A stretch of DNA of 45,120 nucleotides from Paraburkholderia sejongensis (GTDB lineage: Bacteria > Pseudomonadota > Gammaproteobacteria > Burkholderiales > Burkholderiaceae), in contig NZ_JAJITD010000029.1 of the NCBI RefSeq assembly GCF_020880815.1, positions 1 through 45,120 of the forward strand. Direction: 5' to 3'. Shown here piece by piece: positions 31,331 through 40,545 of this stretch (position 1 is its first letter; each line of letters starts with the position of its first letter). A program made the position numbers and the translations under genes. The notes beneath the pieces were generated by a model that saw nothing but the letters and a program-made list of their open reading frames with translations, searched no databases and had not been told where the DNA came from.

Positions 31331-32503
31331 CTATCCCGGCTCACGACTGACAGATGACAGCGAGAATCGGCGGTGCACGACCAACAGCAAAGGCGTGGCG
31401 ACCATGGAGAGCGCAACGACCAGGGTAACGAGTGATGACTGGCGTCGATCGATGACACCCGCTGCCAGTGACGCCGCCATCACCACGAAAGCGAATTCAC
31501 CGCCCTGCGACAGCAAAATGGCAAAGTATGAGCGTTGCGAAGCCGGCACGCCGAATCTGTTGGCGAGAAGCCACTGGGCGATCGTTTTGATGCTCACGAG
31601 TGCCACGACAAGGACCGCGACACGAACGGGTTCGCGCAGTAAAACGCCGAAATCGATCGACGTGCCCACCGCAATGAAAAACAGCCCGAGCAGGAGGCCC
31701 TTGAAAGGCGCCATATCGATTTCTATCTGATGCCGGTAATCCGAATCCGCGAGGAGTACTCCCGCGACGAAGGCCCCGAGGGACATCGACAGATGGACAG
31801 TCTGCATGAGTAATGCAATGCCTACTATCCACAGCAGTGCGAATGCCGTGAATATTTCGGGGACCTCAATGCTGGTAATCACCCGCAGCACGAATTGCAG
31901 CAGATAGCGGCCAGCGAGGACCACGGCAAGAAGCATGGCAAGCGCCTGCAACGCGACAAGCCAACCCGGATCTGCCGTGGAGACGGCGACCTTGGGCGCG
32001 AGCAACGGCAGCAGCGCAATCAGCGGTATGGCCGCCATGTCCTGGAACAGCAGAATGCCGAATGCCGCCCGGCCCGTCGGCATATTCATTAACCCACGCT
32101 GTTGCAGCTCTGACATCACCATTGCGGTGGACGATAGCGAGAGCGCGAGTCCGCCCGTCAATGCAATGCGCCACGGCAATCCCAGCACCACGAAAATTGC
32201 AAACAGCGCTGCGGCGCAAACGGTCATCTGCATGGTGCCGTAGCCGAAAATAGTGCGGCGCATTGCCCACAGCGCATCGACTCTCATTTCGAGTCCGATC
32301 ACGAACATCATCAGCACGATGCCCAACTCCGAGAAGTGCAGGATGGCGTCGACGTCGGTCACGAGCTTCAGAACCCACGGGCCGATCATGATGCCGGCGA
32401 CCAGATATCCCAGAACCGCGCCAAAGCCGAGGCGCACGGACAGGGGTACGGCAATTAGCGCTGAGGCGAGAAAGATGACGACGTCGATGAGCAACTTTGT
32501 CAT
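31331..32503 (-). CDS. Kef-type (CPA2) cation/proton antiporter, transporter domain only
   Basis: A 390-residue polytopic antiporter of the KefB/KefC type with about 12 membrane segments. Family motifs include GYLVAGIMIGPW, SELGIVLMMFVIGLE, SLSSTAMVMSELQ, SLGAFVAGVLLADSDYRHQIE and LLSQGGEFAFV. It ends after the transporter domain and has no C-terminal TrkA-N/RCK domain, unlike full KefC (about 620). The start (32503) has AGGGG six bases upstream; the frame is open further up but without similarity. It converges with the DUF1269 gene. Confidence 0.88.
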   Translation of the reverse strand: MTKLLIDVVIFLASALIAVPLSVRLGFGAVLGYLVAGIMIGPWVLKLVTDVDAILHFSELGIVLMMFVIGLEMRVDALWAMRRTIFGYGTMQMTVCAAALFAIFVVLGLPWRIALTGGLALSLSSTAMVMSELQQRGLMNMPTGRAAFGILLFQDMAAIPLIALLPLLAPKVAVSTADPGWLVALQALAMLLAVVLAGRYLLQFVLRVITSIEVPEIFTAFALLWIVGIALLMQTVHLSMSLGAFVAGVLLADSDYRHQIEIDMAPFKGLLLGLFFIAVGTSIDFGVLLREPVRVAVLVVALVSIKTIAQWLLANRFGVPASQRSYFAILLSQGGEFAFVVMAASLAAGVIDRRQSSLVTLVVALSMVATPLLLVVHRRFSLSSVSREPG

Positions 32504-32676
32504 ATGTGCCCCTAAATCGATGCGGGTATCGTTGCGCCGATTCGCTGCGGCTGCGCTCATCCGCAATGCCTCGGCGAGGAAGACAGTGAGCACGGCCCCG
32601 ATGGGACTTCGCATGGCGGGCCAACCTGCAACGGTCTCGCAGGTCGGCTTCCTGATCGAAGCTTTCAGCCTATGCG

Positions 32677-33642
32677 TTATCGAGCGGACTGTGTATCGGA
32701 CTTTGGTCCGATCGGGTCCCGTGGATAAGCAGCGACGCATACATCGACAATCTCGGCGCGCAGCCAGCGATGCGCCTGGTCGTGATCGAGGCGCGGATGC
32801 CATATCGCCGACACATTGAAACGGGGCGTCGACACGGGCAGTTCGAACCACTGCAAGCCATTTACGGCAGCGTGATCCGGTACGAACGGATTACCCACGC
32901 ACGATCGCGGGATGACAGCGAGCAAGTCGGAGCGGCGAGCCACCTGCATTGCGCTGGTGAATGACGGGACGACCATAGGTACTCGGCGCTCCTTGCCACA
33001 CTTCGCCAAGGCCAGATCGACCGGGTTCGATTCTTCTCCGGGACGCGCAGTCAGTATGTGACCGAATTCGATCCAGCTTTCGACTGACACACCGCTGTTG
33101 CTCAAAAGCGGGTGGTCGACGCGGCATGCGCCCACGTAGCGATCGCGAAAAAGCAGACGCGTGCGCATCTCTGGAGCGGAAGTCCTGACCGTGCCGATCT
33201 CGAGGTCGATTGTGCCGTCCCGCAGCGGCTGCGCATCCCAGTCCGGCTTGGGCATGAAACGCAGTTGCACGCCGGGCGCGGCGCGACTGATCCGCTCGAT
33301 CAGAGCGGCGCCGACCAGATCGATGAATCCTTCGCCCGCTCGCACCGCGAAGCTGTGTTCCAGAGCAGCGACATCGAACCGGTACTCCGGCGGCTTCAGC
33401 AAAGCCTGCGCTTCCAGGGTCAAAGGGCCAAGGCGTTGGCGTAATTGTTCGCCATAGGGCGTGAGGACGAGCGAGCGGCCTGCCTGCAGCAGTAGCCTGT
33501 CGCCGGTGGCCGCGCGCAGGCGCGCGAGCGTGCGGCTCATTGCGGAAACGCTGAGATTCAGACGCTGCGCCGCCGCTGTGACGCTTCGCTCGCTCAACAG
33601 CGCGTCCAGGGCCGTAAGAAGGTTGAGATCGACGCGTGACAT
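32677..33642 (-). CDS. LysR-family transcriptional regulator, divergent from an SDR
   Basis: A 321-residue LysR regulator (NodD/PcpR-like subgroup): MSRVDLNLLTALDALLSERSVTAAAQRLNLS and SRTLARLRAATGDRLLLQAGRSL at the N-terminus. The start at 33642 fits the family; ribosome site is weak. The 132-bp divergent gap to the SDR gene suggests it controls that gene. Confidence 0.88.
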   Translation of the reverse strand: MSRVDLNLLTALDALLSERSVTAAAQRLNLSVSAMSRTLARLRAATGDRLLLQAGRSLVLTPYGEQLRQRLGPLTLEAQALLKPPEYRFDVAALEHSFAVRAGEGFIDLVGAALIERISRAAPGVQLRFMPKPDWDAQPLRDGTIDLEIGTVRTSAPEMRTRLLFRDRYVGACRVDHPLLSNSGVSVESWIEFGHILTARPGEESNPVDLALAKCGKERRVPMVVPSFTSAMQVARRSDLLAVIPRSCVGNPFVPDHAAVNGLQWFELPVSTPRFNVSAIWHPRLDHDQAHRWLRAEIVDVCVAAYPRDPIGPKSDTQSAR

Positions 33643-33774
33643 TGACCCAGCATACCGGATCGCGGAACACGCATGGCGTTCCATGCAATCGTGGTTTGCG
33701 ATTCGCGCGTCTGGTGCAAAGCGGGCACGGGTTTCAGAATGAAGCCATCACTTCGACCGGCCAGGAGAAAACTC

Positions 33775-34494
33775 ATGTCCCAAGCAACCCTGCCTGCTCG
33801 CGCTCCCACGATCCTGATCATCGGCGCTTCGCGCGGTCTCGGCTACGCGATGGCCGCGCAGTTCGTGACGAAAGGGTGGAACGTTGTCGGCACCGTCCGC
33901 GCCGGCAGCCACTCTCCTTTGCTGCACGCTTTGGCCGACGCGAATCCGCGCACAGTCGTGATCGAAACGGTGGACATTACCCGTCCCGACGAGATCGATA
34001 CTCTGCGAGCTCGGTTGTCGAACCAGCGGTACGACATTTTGTTCGTCAACGCTGGCACGACCAACCCTGATCCGACGCAGACCATCGGCGAAGTTTCGAC
34101 CGGGGACTTCGTCGACCTGATGATCACCAACGCGCTCGGTCCGATGCGGGTGGTCGAGCGCCTGTCCGACCTGGTGCCTGCCGATGGTCTGATCGGAGTG
34201 ATGTCATCCGGGCAAGGCAGCATCGCCGACAACGAGTCCGGGCAGCGCGAACTGTATCGCGGCACCAAGGCGGCACTGAACCAGTTCATGCGCAGCTTCG
34301 CGGCGCGCCAGGCCAACACGCGACGCGCGATGCTGCTGATGGCGCCTGGATGGGTACGTACGGAGCTGGGCGGACCCGCAGGGCGACTGTCAATTGAAGA
34401 GAGCGTGCCGGGGATCGTCGAGGTGCTGATCGCCAAGCAGGGACGTCCCGGCCTCGAGTTCCTCGACTACCGCGGCAGAACCGTCCGGTGGTGA
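33775..34494 (+). CDS. SDR-family oxidoreductase
   Basis: A 239-residue SDR with the NAD(P)-binding GASRGLG, a NAGTTNP (NNAG equivalent), and YRGTKAAL as the YxxxK motif after a Ser-rich stretch. AGGAG precedes the ATG. Divergent from a LysR gene, its likely regulator. Substrate unknown. Confidence 0.9.
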   Translation: MSQATLPARAPTILIIGASRGLGYAMAAQFVTKGWNVVGTVRAGSHSPLLHALADANPRTVVIETVDITRPDEIDTLRARLSNQRYDILFVNAGTTNPDPTQTIGEVSTGDFVDLMITNALGPMRVVERLSDLVPADGLIGVMSSGQGSIADNESGQRELYRGTKAALNQFMRSFAARQANTRRAMLLMAPGWVRTELGGPAGRLSIEESVPGIVEVLIAKQGRPGLEFLDYRGRTVRW

Positions 34495-34729
34495 ACGTCG
34501 GCGGAGCATTGCCTCATTAACCAAACCGAAACCCCAACTTCCAAAAAAACCAATTCCCACTCAGGTCCACGTGACGCACTCTGATTGCCAACCGACCGGC
34601 AGGATGGAACGGGAGTGGGATGGGCTAAGCCGTGCACAGCGCGCCCAGACCCGGGCCGCGCGCAAAGCACCAGAGCCCCAAGCCGCAAAGCATGAAGAAC
34701 AGAAAGCAAAGAAAGGACAGGAGACAACC

Positions 34730-36163
34730 GTGTCGACAGCAACGGCAGCCACAGCAATAACCGCAACCAGCCCGACCAAAACCCCCAGAACAGTCAACTC
34801 CGGCGCCCGCCTGGACCGCCTCCCGATCACCCGCTTCCACTGGAACATCCTCGGCCTGATCGGCGCGGGCGCTTTCCTCGACGCATTCGACATCTACCTC
34901 GCCAACGGCGTGCTCGCCGCGATGGTCAAAAGCGGCTTCACCGACCTGCGCCTCGGCTCGTTCTTCATCTCCGCGACCTTCATGGGCATGATGATCGGCG
35001 CGGGCCTGTCTGGTTATCTCGGCGACCGCTTCGGCCGTCGCTATTCGTATCAGGCCAATCTCGCGATCTTCGGTATCGCGTCGCTGGTCGCGAGCTTCGC
35101 GCCGAACATCTACTGGCTGATCCTGCTGCGCTTCATCATGGGTGTCGGCCTCGGCGCCGAACTCGTCGTCGCCGCCGGCACGCTGTGCGAATTCGTGCCG
35201 CCCGCCACGCGCGGCCGCTGGACCGCGCTGCTCGCGCTGATCATCAACTCCGGTCTGCTCGGCGCAACGGCGATCGGCTACTGGGTGATCCCGCATCTCG
35301 GCTGGCGCTACATGTTCGCGATCGCCGGCATCGGCGCACTCGTCGTGTGGTTTTTGCGTCACCGGATGCCGGAATCGCCGCGTTGGCTCGAAACCGTCGG
35401 CCGGCTCGAAGAGGCCGAAGCGACCGTCTCGGCGATCGAACGACAAGTCGAAGCGCGCGTCGGCAAACTGCCGCCGGTCGCCCGCGTGGTCAGCCACGAA
35501 GTGCCGGCCGCGCCGTTCTCCGCGCTGTTCGCGCGCGGGATGATCGGCCGCACGCTGGTCGCCGCGCTGACCTGCATGGCGATCAACATGTCGCTGTATG
35601 GCTTCGTCGCGTGGTTGCCGACCTTCTTCGTCAAGGAAGGTCTGACGATCGTGCAGTCGCTCGGCTTCGTGCTGCTGATGTCGTCCGGCGCACCGGCCGG
35701 CGCGGTGGTCGGCTATCTGATCACGGACCGCATCGGGCGACGCAACGGCATCGTGCTGTTCTCGCTCGCCACCATCGTGCTCGGCTTCATCTACGTGCAG
35801 ATGCGCGAGCCGGTATCGATTGCGGTCGTCGGTTTCGCGCTGGTCACTGCCATCTACACGGTCTGCACGCTCGGTCTGTTCGGCTATATCCCCGAGCTGT
35901 TCCCGACCGCGCATCGCTTGCGCGGCACCGGTGTGGCCGGCACCTGCGGGCGCGCGGCATCGATGTCGACGCCGTACGTCGCGTTGCTGCTCTATACGCA
36001 GTTCGGCGTGACGGGTGTGCTGACGATGGTCGGCGGCGTGCTGCTGTTGCTGAGCATCGCGATCCTCGCGTTGCGCATCGAAACCAGTCAACAGACGCTG
36101 GAGGAAATTTCCCCCGACTCCGACATGCAGCCGCAAGCGGAACTGGTCCAGAAGTCGGCCTGA
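34730..36163 (+). CDS. MFS transporter (sugar/organic acid-proton type)
   Basis: A 477-residue 12-segment MFS carrier with the loop motif GDRFGRR between TM2 and TM3 and a second copy TDRIGRR, and RFIMGVGLGAELVVA in TM4. GTG at 34730 is chosen because AGGAGACAACC precedes it; the frame is open 53 codons further upstream but that part is low-complexity (Gln/Lys/Ala). It stands just before the LysR gene of the pipecolate-type module and may import that pathway's substrate (inference). Confidence 0.9.
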   Translation: MSTATAATAITATSPTKTPRTVNSGARLDRLPITRFHWNILGLIGAGAFLDAFDIYLANGVLAAMVKSGFTDLRLGSFFISATFMGMMIGAGLSGYLGDRFGRRYSYQANLAIFGIASLVASFAPNIYWLILLRFIMGVGLGAELVVAAGTLCEFVPPATRGRWTALLALIINSGLLGATAIGYWVIPHLGWRYMFAIAGIGALVVWFLRHRMPESPRWLETVGRLEEAEATVSAIERQVEARVGKLPPVARVVSHEVPAAPFSALFARGMIGRTLVAALTCMAINMSLYGFVAWLPTFFVKEGLTIVQSLGFVLLMSSGAPAGAVVGYLITDRIGRRNGIVLFSLATIVLGFIYVQMREPVSIAVVGFALVTAIYTVCTLGLFGYIPELFPTAHRLRGTGVAGTCGRAASMSTPYVALLLYTQFGVTGVLTMVGGVLLLLSIAILALRIETSQQTLEEISPDSDMQPQAELVQKSA

Positions 36164-36190
36164 TTCGTCCGATCCACGTAGGGCGGTTAA

Positions 36191-36233
36191 GATGAAAGTT
36201 TGCTCCGCACAGGCTTCGCGAACAGCTTTCATC
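36191..36233 (+). promoter_or_regulatory. Inverted repeat abutting the LysR start codon
   Basis: GATGAAAG (36191-36198) and CTTTCATC (36226-36233) are a perfect 8-bp pair whose right arm touches the ATG of the LysR gene at 36234. It may be an autoregulatory operator or an RNA stem that hides the ribosome site. Confidence 0.5.
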
Positions 36234-37145
36234 ATGCACTTCGATTTCGTCGATCTCCGTTTGCTCCTTCATATCGCCGACACCTGCAATCTCGCGCGTG
36301 CGGCGGAGCGCTCGCACTTGTCCGCGCCCGCCGCCAGCAATCGCGTGAAGAACCTCGAAGAGCAGCTCGGTTTCAAGCTGCTCTACCGCAACAGTCAGGG
36401 CGTGACGCTGACGCCCGCCGGCGAGGCGTTCGTGCATCACGCGCGGCTCGTGCTCGAACGCGTCGAGCATCTGGCCGGCGATATGCAGGAGTACGGCGAA
36501 GGCATCAAAGGCCATGTGCGCATCTGGGCCAACACCACCGCGATCAGCGAATTCATGCCGGCGGTGCTGAGCCGTTTTCTGCGTGATCACCCGGACGTCA
36601 ACATCGATCTGCGCGAGGTGCTGAGCGGCGAGATCGTCAAGGGCGTCGCTGACAGCGCGACCGATATCGGCATCGTCGCGGGCAACGTGCATGCGGAGCA
36701 TCTGGAAATGCTGCCGTATCGCGACGACCGGCTGGTGCTGGTCACGTCGCTCGATCACCCGTTCGCGCGGCTCGCATCGGTCGATTTCTCGCAACTGCTC
36801 GACGCGAACTTCGTCAGTCTGCCGACCTCGAGCGCGATCCACGCATTCATCATCAGTGCCGCCGACGGCCTCGGCGCGCGTCTGAAACTGCGCATCCAGG
36901 TCGGCAACTTCGAGGCCGCGTGCCGGATGATCGAGGCGGGCGTCGGGATCGGCATCGTGCCGCAATCGGTCGCGTTGCGGCATCGGCGCACGATGCAGAT
37001 CGCGCTCGTCGGTCTGAACGATCCGTGGGCCGAGCGCAAGCTGAAGATCTGCGTGCGCAGTCTGAAGGATTTGCCGCCGTTCGCGCGGGTGCTGGTCGAC
37101 CGGTTGATGACGGCCGCGGAAGGGGATGGTCTGGCGCAGGCGTGA
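36234..37145 (+). CDS. LysR-family regulator, paralogue of the catabolic-cluster LysR
   Basis: A 303-residue LysR regulator starting MHFDFVDLRLLLHIADTCNLARAAERSHLS (in parts). It is a close paralogue of the 13297-14199 product through the whole length, including NSQGVTLTPAGE, VRIWANTTAISEFMPAVL, TDIGIVAGNVHAEHLEMLPYR and NFEAACRMIEAGVGIGIVP. The ATG at 36234 matches the other protein's start. It lies directly before the AmaB-like gene in the same direction with a 262-bp gap and may control that module or the MFS gene. Confidence 0.92.
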   Translation: MHFDFVDLRLLLHIADTCNLARAAERSHLSAPAASNRVKNLEEQLGFKLLYRNSQGVTLTPAGEAFVHHARLVLERVEHLAGDMQEYGEGIKGHVRIWANTTAISEFMPAVLSRFLRDHPDVNIDLREVLSGEIVKGVADSATDIGIVAGNVHAEHLEMLPYRDDRLVLVTSLDHPFARLASVDFSQLLDANFVSLPTSSAIHAFIISAADGLGARLKLRIQVGNFEAACRMIEAGVGIGIVPQSVALRHRRTMQIALVGLNDPWAERKLKICVRSLKDLPPFARVLVDRLMTAAEGDGLAQA

Positions 37146-37333
37146 AGGAATGGAGGGGCGCGTGTAGAACCGGTGCGGCTTCAGCACTTCACCACGGACC
37201 GCGACGGTCTGAAACGGTCCGCGGCGGATCGCCGGGCGCGGGCCGCCGCTTACCTTCCTGGATTTTCTTCAAGTTTCCTTCTGGAAACTTCTCTGCCCCT
37301 GTCAAGCCGCGTTTTACCCCCCATCGAACCTTC

Positions 37334-37362
37334 TTGTCGCCATAAAAACCCGCGTGTATAGT
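37334..37362 (+). promoter_or_regulatory. Sigma-70 promoter of the ALDH gene with downstream dyad
   Basis: TTGTCG (37334-37339), 17 bp, TATAGT (37357-37362) is a good sigma-70 promoter. A perfect inverted repeat TTTCCGA (37362-37368) and TCGGAAA (37387-37393) overlaps the likely start of transcription and could be an operator. The ATG of the gene is at 37408. Confidence 0.55.
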
Positions 37363-37407
37363 TTCCGAACTTACTCTTGTTTCGCATCGGAAATTAAAGG
37401 GGTTCAA

Positions 37408-38907
37408 ATGGACGCGTCCACCATCCTCGCCGATCTCGGCATCGCCCAAGCCGCGCAAGCCGGCGATCTCGCGGTTCATTCGCCGGTCAACGGCGAGCTC
37501 ATCGGCCGTGTGGCCAGCAATACGGTGGCCGAGGTCGATGCGGCGCTGACCCAGGCGAAGGCGGCGTTCGCCACGTGGCGCAACGTGCCGGCGCCGCGTC
37601 GCGGCGAGCTGGTGCGGCTGCTCGGCAACCGCCTGCGCGAACAGAAGCACGCGCTCGGCAGCCTCGTATCGCTGGAGACCGGCAAGATCCTGCAGGAGGG
37701 GATGGGCGAGGTGCAGGAAATGATCGACATCTGCGATTTCGCGGTCGGTCTGTCGCGTCAGCTCTATGGTCTGACGATCGCGTCCGAGCGCCCCGGTCAT
37801 CGGATGGCCGAGAGCTGGCATCCGATGGGCACCTGCGTGGTGATCTCGGCGTTCAACTTCCCGGTCGCGGTGTGGTCGTGGAATGCGGCGCTCGCGCTGG
37901 TGTGCGGCAACGCGGTGATCTGGAAGCCGTCGGAAAAGACTCCGCTGTCCGCGCTCGCAGTGAACAGGATTCTGGCCGATGCCTTGAAGGAATTCGGCGA
38001 TGCGCCGGCCGGTCTCACCGCGCTGATCAACGGCGGCCGCGAGGTCGGCGAAAAGCTGGTCGCCGATCCGCGCGCGTCGATCGTCAGCGCGACCGGCAGC
38101 ACCGAAATGGGCCGCAAGGTCGGCGTCGAAGTGGCGAAGCGTTTCGGCCGCTCGCTGCTCGAACTCGGCGGCAACAACGCGGGCATCGTCACGCAAAGCG
38201 CGGATCACGAACTCGCGCTGCGCGGCATTCTGTTCTCGGCGGTCGGCACGGCCGGGCAGCGTTGCACGTCGCTGCGTCGTCTGTTCGTGCACGACAGCGT
38301 GTACGACAAAACCGTCGAGCGTCTGAAGCAGCTGTATAGCCGCGTGCCGATCGGCAACCCGCTCGAAAAGGGCACGCTGATGGGGCCGCTGATCGACCGT
38401 CAATCGTTCGACCGGATGCAGGAAGCGTTGCAGCAGGCGAAGGCCGAGGGCGGCAAGGTGTTCGGCGGCGAGCGCGTCGAGGTGAAGGGGCATGAAGGCG
38501 GCTACTACGTGCGGCCGGCGATCGTCGAAATGCCGTCGCAAACCGCGGTTGTCCTGAAGGAAACCTTCGCGCCGATTTTGTACGTGCTGCGCTATGCCGA
38601 GTTCGCCGACGCGGTCGATGCGAATAACGCCGCGCATCATGGTTTGTCGTCCTGCGTATTTACGACCGACCTGCGCGAAGCGGAGCGCTTCCTGTCCGCG
38701 TCGGGCAGCGACTGCGGGATCGCCAACGTCAATATCGGCCCGAGCGGCGCGGAGATCGGCGGCGCGTTCGGCGGCGAGAAGGAAACCGGCGGCGGCCGCG
38801 AATCGGGCTCGGATGCGTGGAAGGCGTATATGCGTCGCGCGACCAATACGGTCAACTACTCGTCGGCGCTGCCGCTCGCGCAGGGGATCGACTTCAACCT
38901 CGACTGA
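37408..38907 (+). CDS. amaB: ALDH7-type aldehyde dehydrogenase (piperideine-6-carboxylate dehydrogenase, AmaB-like)
   Basis: A 499-residue NAD(P)-dependent aldehyde dehydrogenase close to the ALDH7/antiquitin family, which oxidises alpha-aminoadipate semialdehyde/piperideine-6-carboxylate in lysine and pipecolate breakdown. It has FNFPVAVW, LELGGNNAGIV with catalytic Glu252, and the antiquitin-type GTAGQRCTSLRRLF with nucleophile Cys286. The start at 37408 has AAGGGG upstream. The following FAD oxidoreductase fits the pipecolate oxidase step, which supports the assignment. Confidence 0.85.
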   Translation: MDASTILADLGIAQAAQAGDLAVHSPVNGELIGRVASNTVAEVDAALTQAKAAFATWRNVPAPRRGELVRLLGNRLREQKHALGSLVSLETGKILQEGMGEVQEMIDICDFAVGLSRQLYGLTIASERPGHRMAESWHPMGTCVVISAFNFPVAVWSWNAALALVCGNAVIWKPSEKTPLSALAVNRILADALKEFGDAPAGLTALINGGREVGEKLVADPRASIVSATGSTEMGRKVGVEVAKRFGRSLLELGGNNAGIVTQSADHELALRGILFSAVGTAGQRCTSLRRLFVHDSVYDKTVERLKQLYSRVPIGNPLEKGTLMGPLIDRQSFDRMQEALQQAKAEGGKVFGGERVEVKGHEGGYYVRPAIVEMPSQTAVVLKETFAPILYVLRYAEFADAVDANNAAHHGLSSCVFTTDLREAERFLSASGSDCGIANVNIGPSGAEIGGAFGGEKETGGGRESGSDAWKAYMRRATNTVNYSSALPLAQGIDFNLD

Positions 38908-39109
38908 GCATTGCCGGCGTAGAGCAGGGGTTAGGCGGGGTTGAGCGGCGGCGCGCGGCATTGAAGCGGATCTCGATGCGTCGTGCGCGCCGTCGCCCGA
39001 CGTTCGCGTTGACCGTAATGCGCGCGCCCGCAGTCGCGCGCGTTCATCAAGCAAGCCGTTTGCGCCGTCCGGCGTTGCCGGAGCGGCCACGTTACTCGTG
39101 GAGCAACAC

Positions 39110-40282
39110 GTGAGTTCGAAAGTCGTGATCGTCGGCGGTGGGGTGATCGGCAGTTCGATTGCGTATTTCTTGCGGCTGTCGGACCCGACGGTCGGTGTCA
39201 CGGTGATCGAGCGCGATCCGACTTATGCGCGCTCGTCGTCGGCGTTGTCGGCGGCGTCGATCCGGCAGCAGTTCTCGACGCCGCTGTCGATCCGGATGTC
39301 GTTGTTCGGCATCGAGTTTCTACGCTCGCTCGGCGCGCGGCTCGAAGTGGACGGCACGCAGCCTTCGATCGATCTGCACGAGGGCGGCTATCTGTTTCTC
39401 GCGACGCCCGCGGGCGAAGCGACGCTGCGCGAGAACCACGCGCTGCAACGCAGTCTTGGCGCGGACATCAGCCTGCTCGACCGGGCCGGCCTGCAAACGC
39501 GCTTCCCCTGGCTCAATACCGATGACCTCGTCGCTGGCGCATACGGCGAAACCGGCGAAGGCTGGTTCGACGGCTACGGCCTCGTGCAGGCGCTGCGCAA
39601 AAAAGCGCAGGCGCTCGGCGCGCGCTATGTCGCCGCCGACGTGACCGCGCTGCATCGCGACGGCCGCCGCGTGACCCACGTGCAGACCGCGGACGGCGAG
39701 GCCTATGCGTGCGACGTGGTCGTCAACGCGGCGGGCGCGTGGTCGCGCAAGCTCGCGCAGATGCTCGGCATCGACCTTCCGGTCTATGCGCGGCGCCGCA
39801 GCATCTTCAACGTGAAGTCGCCGGCCAGGCTCGAACGCTGTCCGCTGCTGATCGACCCGAGCGGCGTGTACTTCCGGCCCGAGGGCAATGCGTATATCTG
39901 CGGCACGTCGCCGTCGGCGGATAACGACCCCGACGATCTGCCGCTCGACGAAGTCGACCACACGCTATTCGACGACGTGATCTGGCCGACGCTCGCGAAC
40001 CGGGTGCCGCAATTCGAGGCGCTGCGTGTACAGAACTGCTGGTCCGGTTACTACGAATACAACGTGCTCGATCAGAACGCGATCATCGGGCATCACCCGG
40101 ATGTCGATAACTGCATCTTCGCGAACGGTTTCAGCGGACACGGTTTGCAGCAGGGACCGGCCACCGGACGCGGTATTAGCGAACTGGTTCTGCACGGCCG
40201 TTATACGACGCTCGATCTGAGTTCGTTGAGCTTCGCGCGCGTGCTGGAGAACCGGCCGATCGTCGAAAAGAACGTGGTGTAG
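39110..40282 (+). CDS. DAO-family FAD-dependent oxidoreductase (pipecolate oxidase-like candidate)
   Basis: A 390-residue flavoprotein with the N-terminal FAD motif VVIVGGGVIGSSIAYFL and the DAO-type C-terminal FANGFSGHGLQQGPATGRGISEL. It is of the FOXRED1/sarcosine oxidase-like type that oxidises N-substituted or secondary amino acids. GTG at 39110 has GGAG seven to eight bases upstream and is preferred over GTG at 39098. It follows the AmaB-like gene by 202 bases in the same direction, so a role as L-pipecolate (or another imino acid) oxidase is plausible. The GC-rich gap 38908-39109 shows nothing else. Confidence 0.85.
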   Translation: MSSKVVIVGGGVIGSSIAYFLRLSDPTVGVTVIERDPTYARSSSALSAASIRQQFSTPLSIRMSLFGIEFLRSLGARLEVDGTQPSIDLHEGGYLFLATPAGEATLRENHALQRSLGADISLLDRAGLQTRFPWLNTDDLVAGAYGETGEGWFDGYGLVQALRKKAQALGARYVAADVTALHRDGRRVTHVQTADGEAYACDVVVNAAGAWSRKLAQMLGIDLPVYARRRSIFNVKSPARLERCPLLIDPSGVYFRPEGNAYICGTSPSADNDPDDLPLDEVDHTLFDDVIWPTLANRVPQFEALRVQNCWSGYYEYNVLDQNAIIGHHPDVDNCIFANGFSGHGLQQGPATGRGISELVLHGRYTTLDLSSLSFARVLENRPIVEKNVV

Positions 40283-40321
40283 CGGGGCTTCAAAGCTTTC
40301 CGCATGGTTTGACGGCAAAAC

Positions 40322-40545
40322 CCAGCCAAAGCTGCGCGTGCTGCTCGCGTGGGACAGCGGCGGCGACCTCGATCTGCACGTCGTCGTCGCGCCCGGCGTC
40401 GCTCTCGGCGTCGATGTAACCACCGCCGGCTACGGGCCGGAGATCTATTCGTCCGCGGCGCCGCTCAAGGGCGCCCATCTGTATTCGTCAACTATTACGG
40501 CAGCGGCAGCGGCGGCAGCGGGCGAGTTGACGCTCGTGATGCCCT
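40322..40545 (+). pseudogene. Remnant of a DUF2135/YfaP-like gene
   Basis: One frame reads QPKLRVLLAWDSGGDLDLHV, then VDVTTAGYGPEIYSSAAPLKGAH, typical of DUF2135 proteins. The sequence expected between them is shortened, and the continuation VFVNYYGSG is found in a different frame, showing a frameshift. No start codon or ribosome site. It is a decayed fragment. Confidence 0.7.

Noticed and set aside
37189..39201. 670-codon minus-strand frame
   Set aside because: Opposite the ALDH7 gene, whose motifs and ribosome site are convincing; no recognisable domain in the antisense frame.
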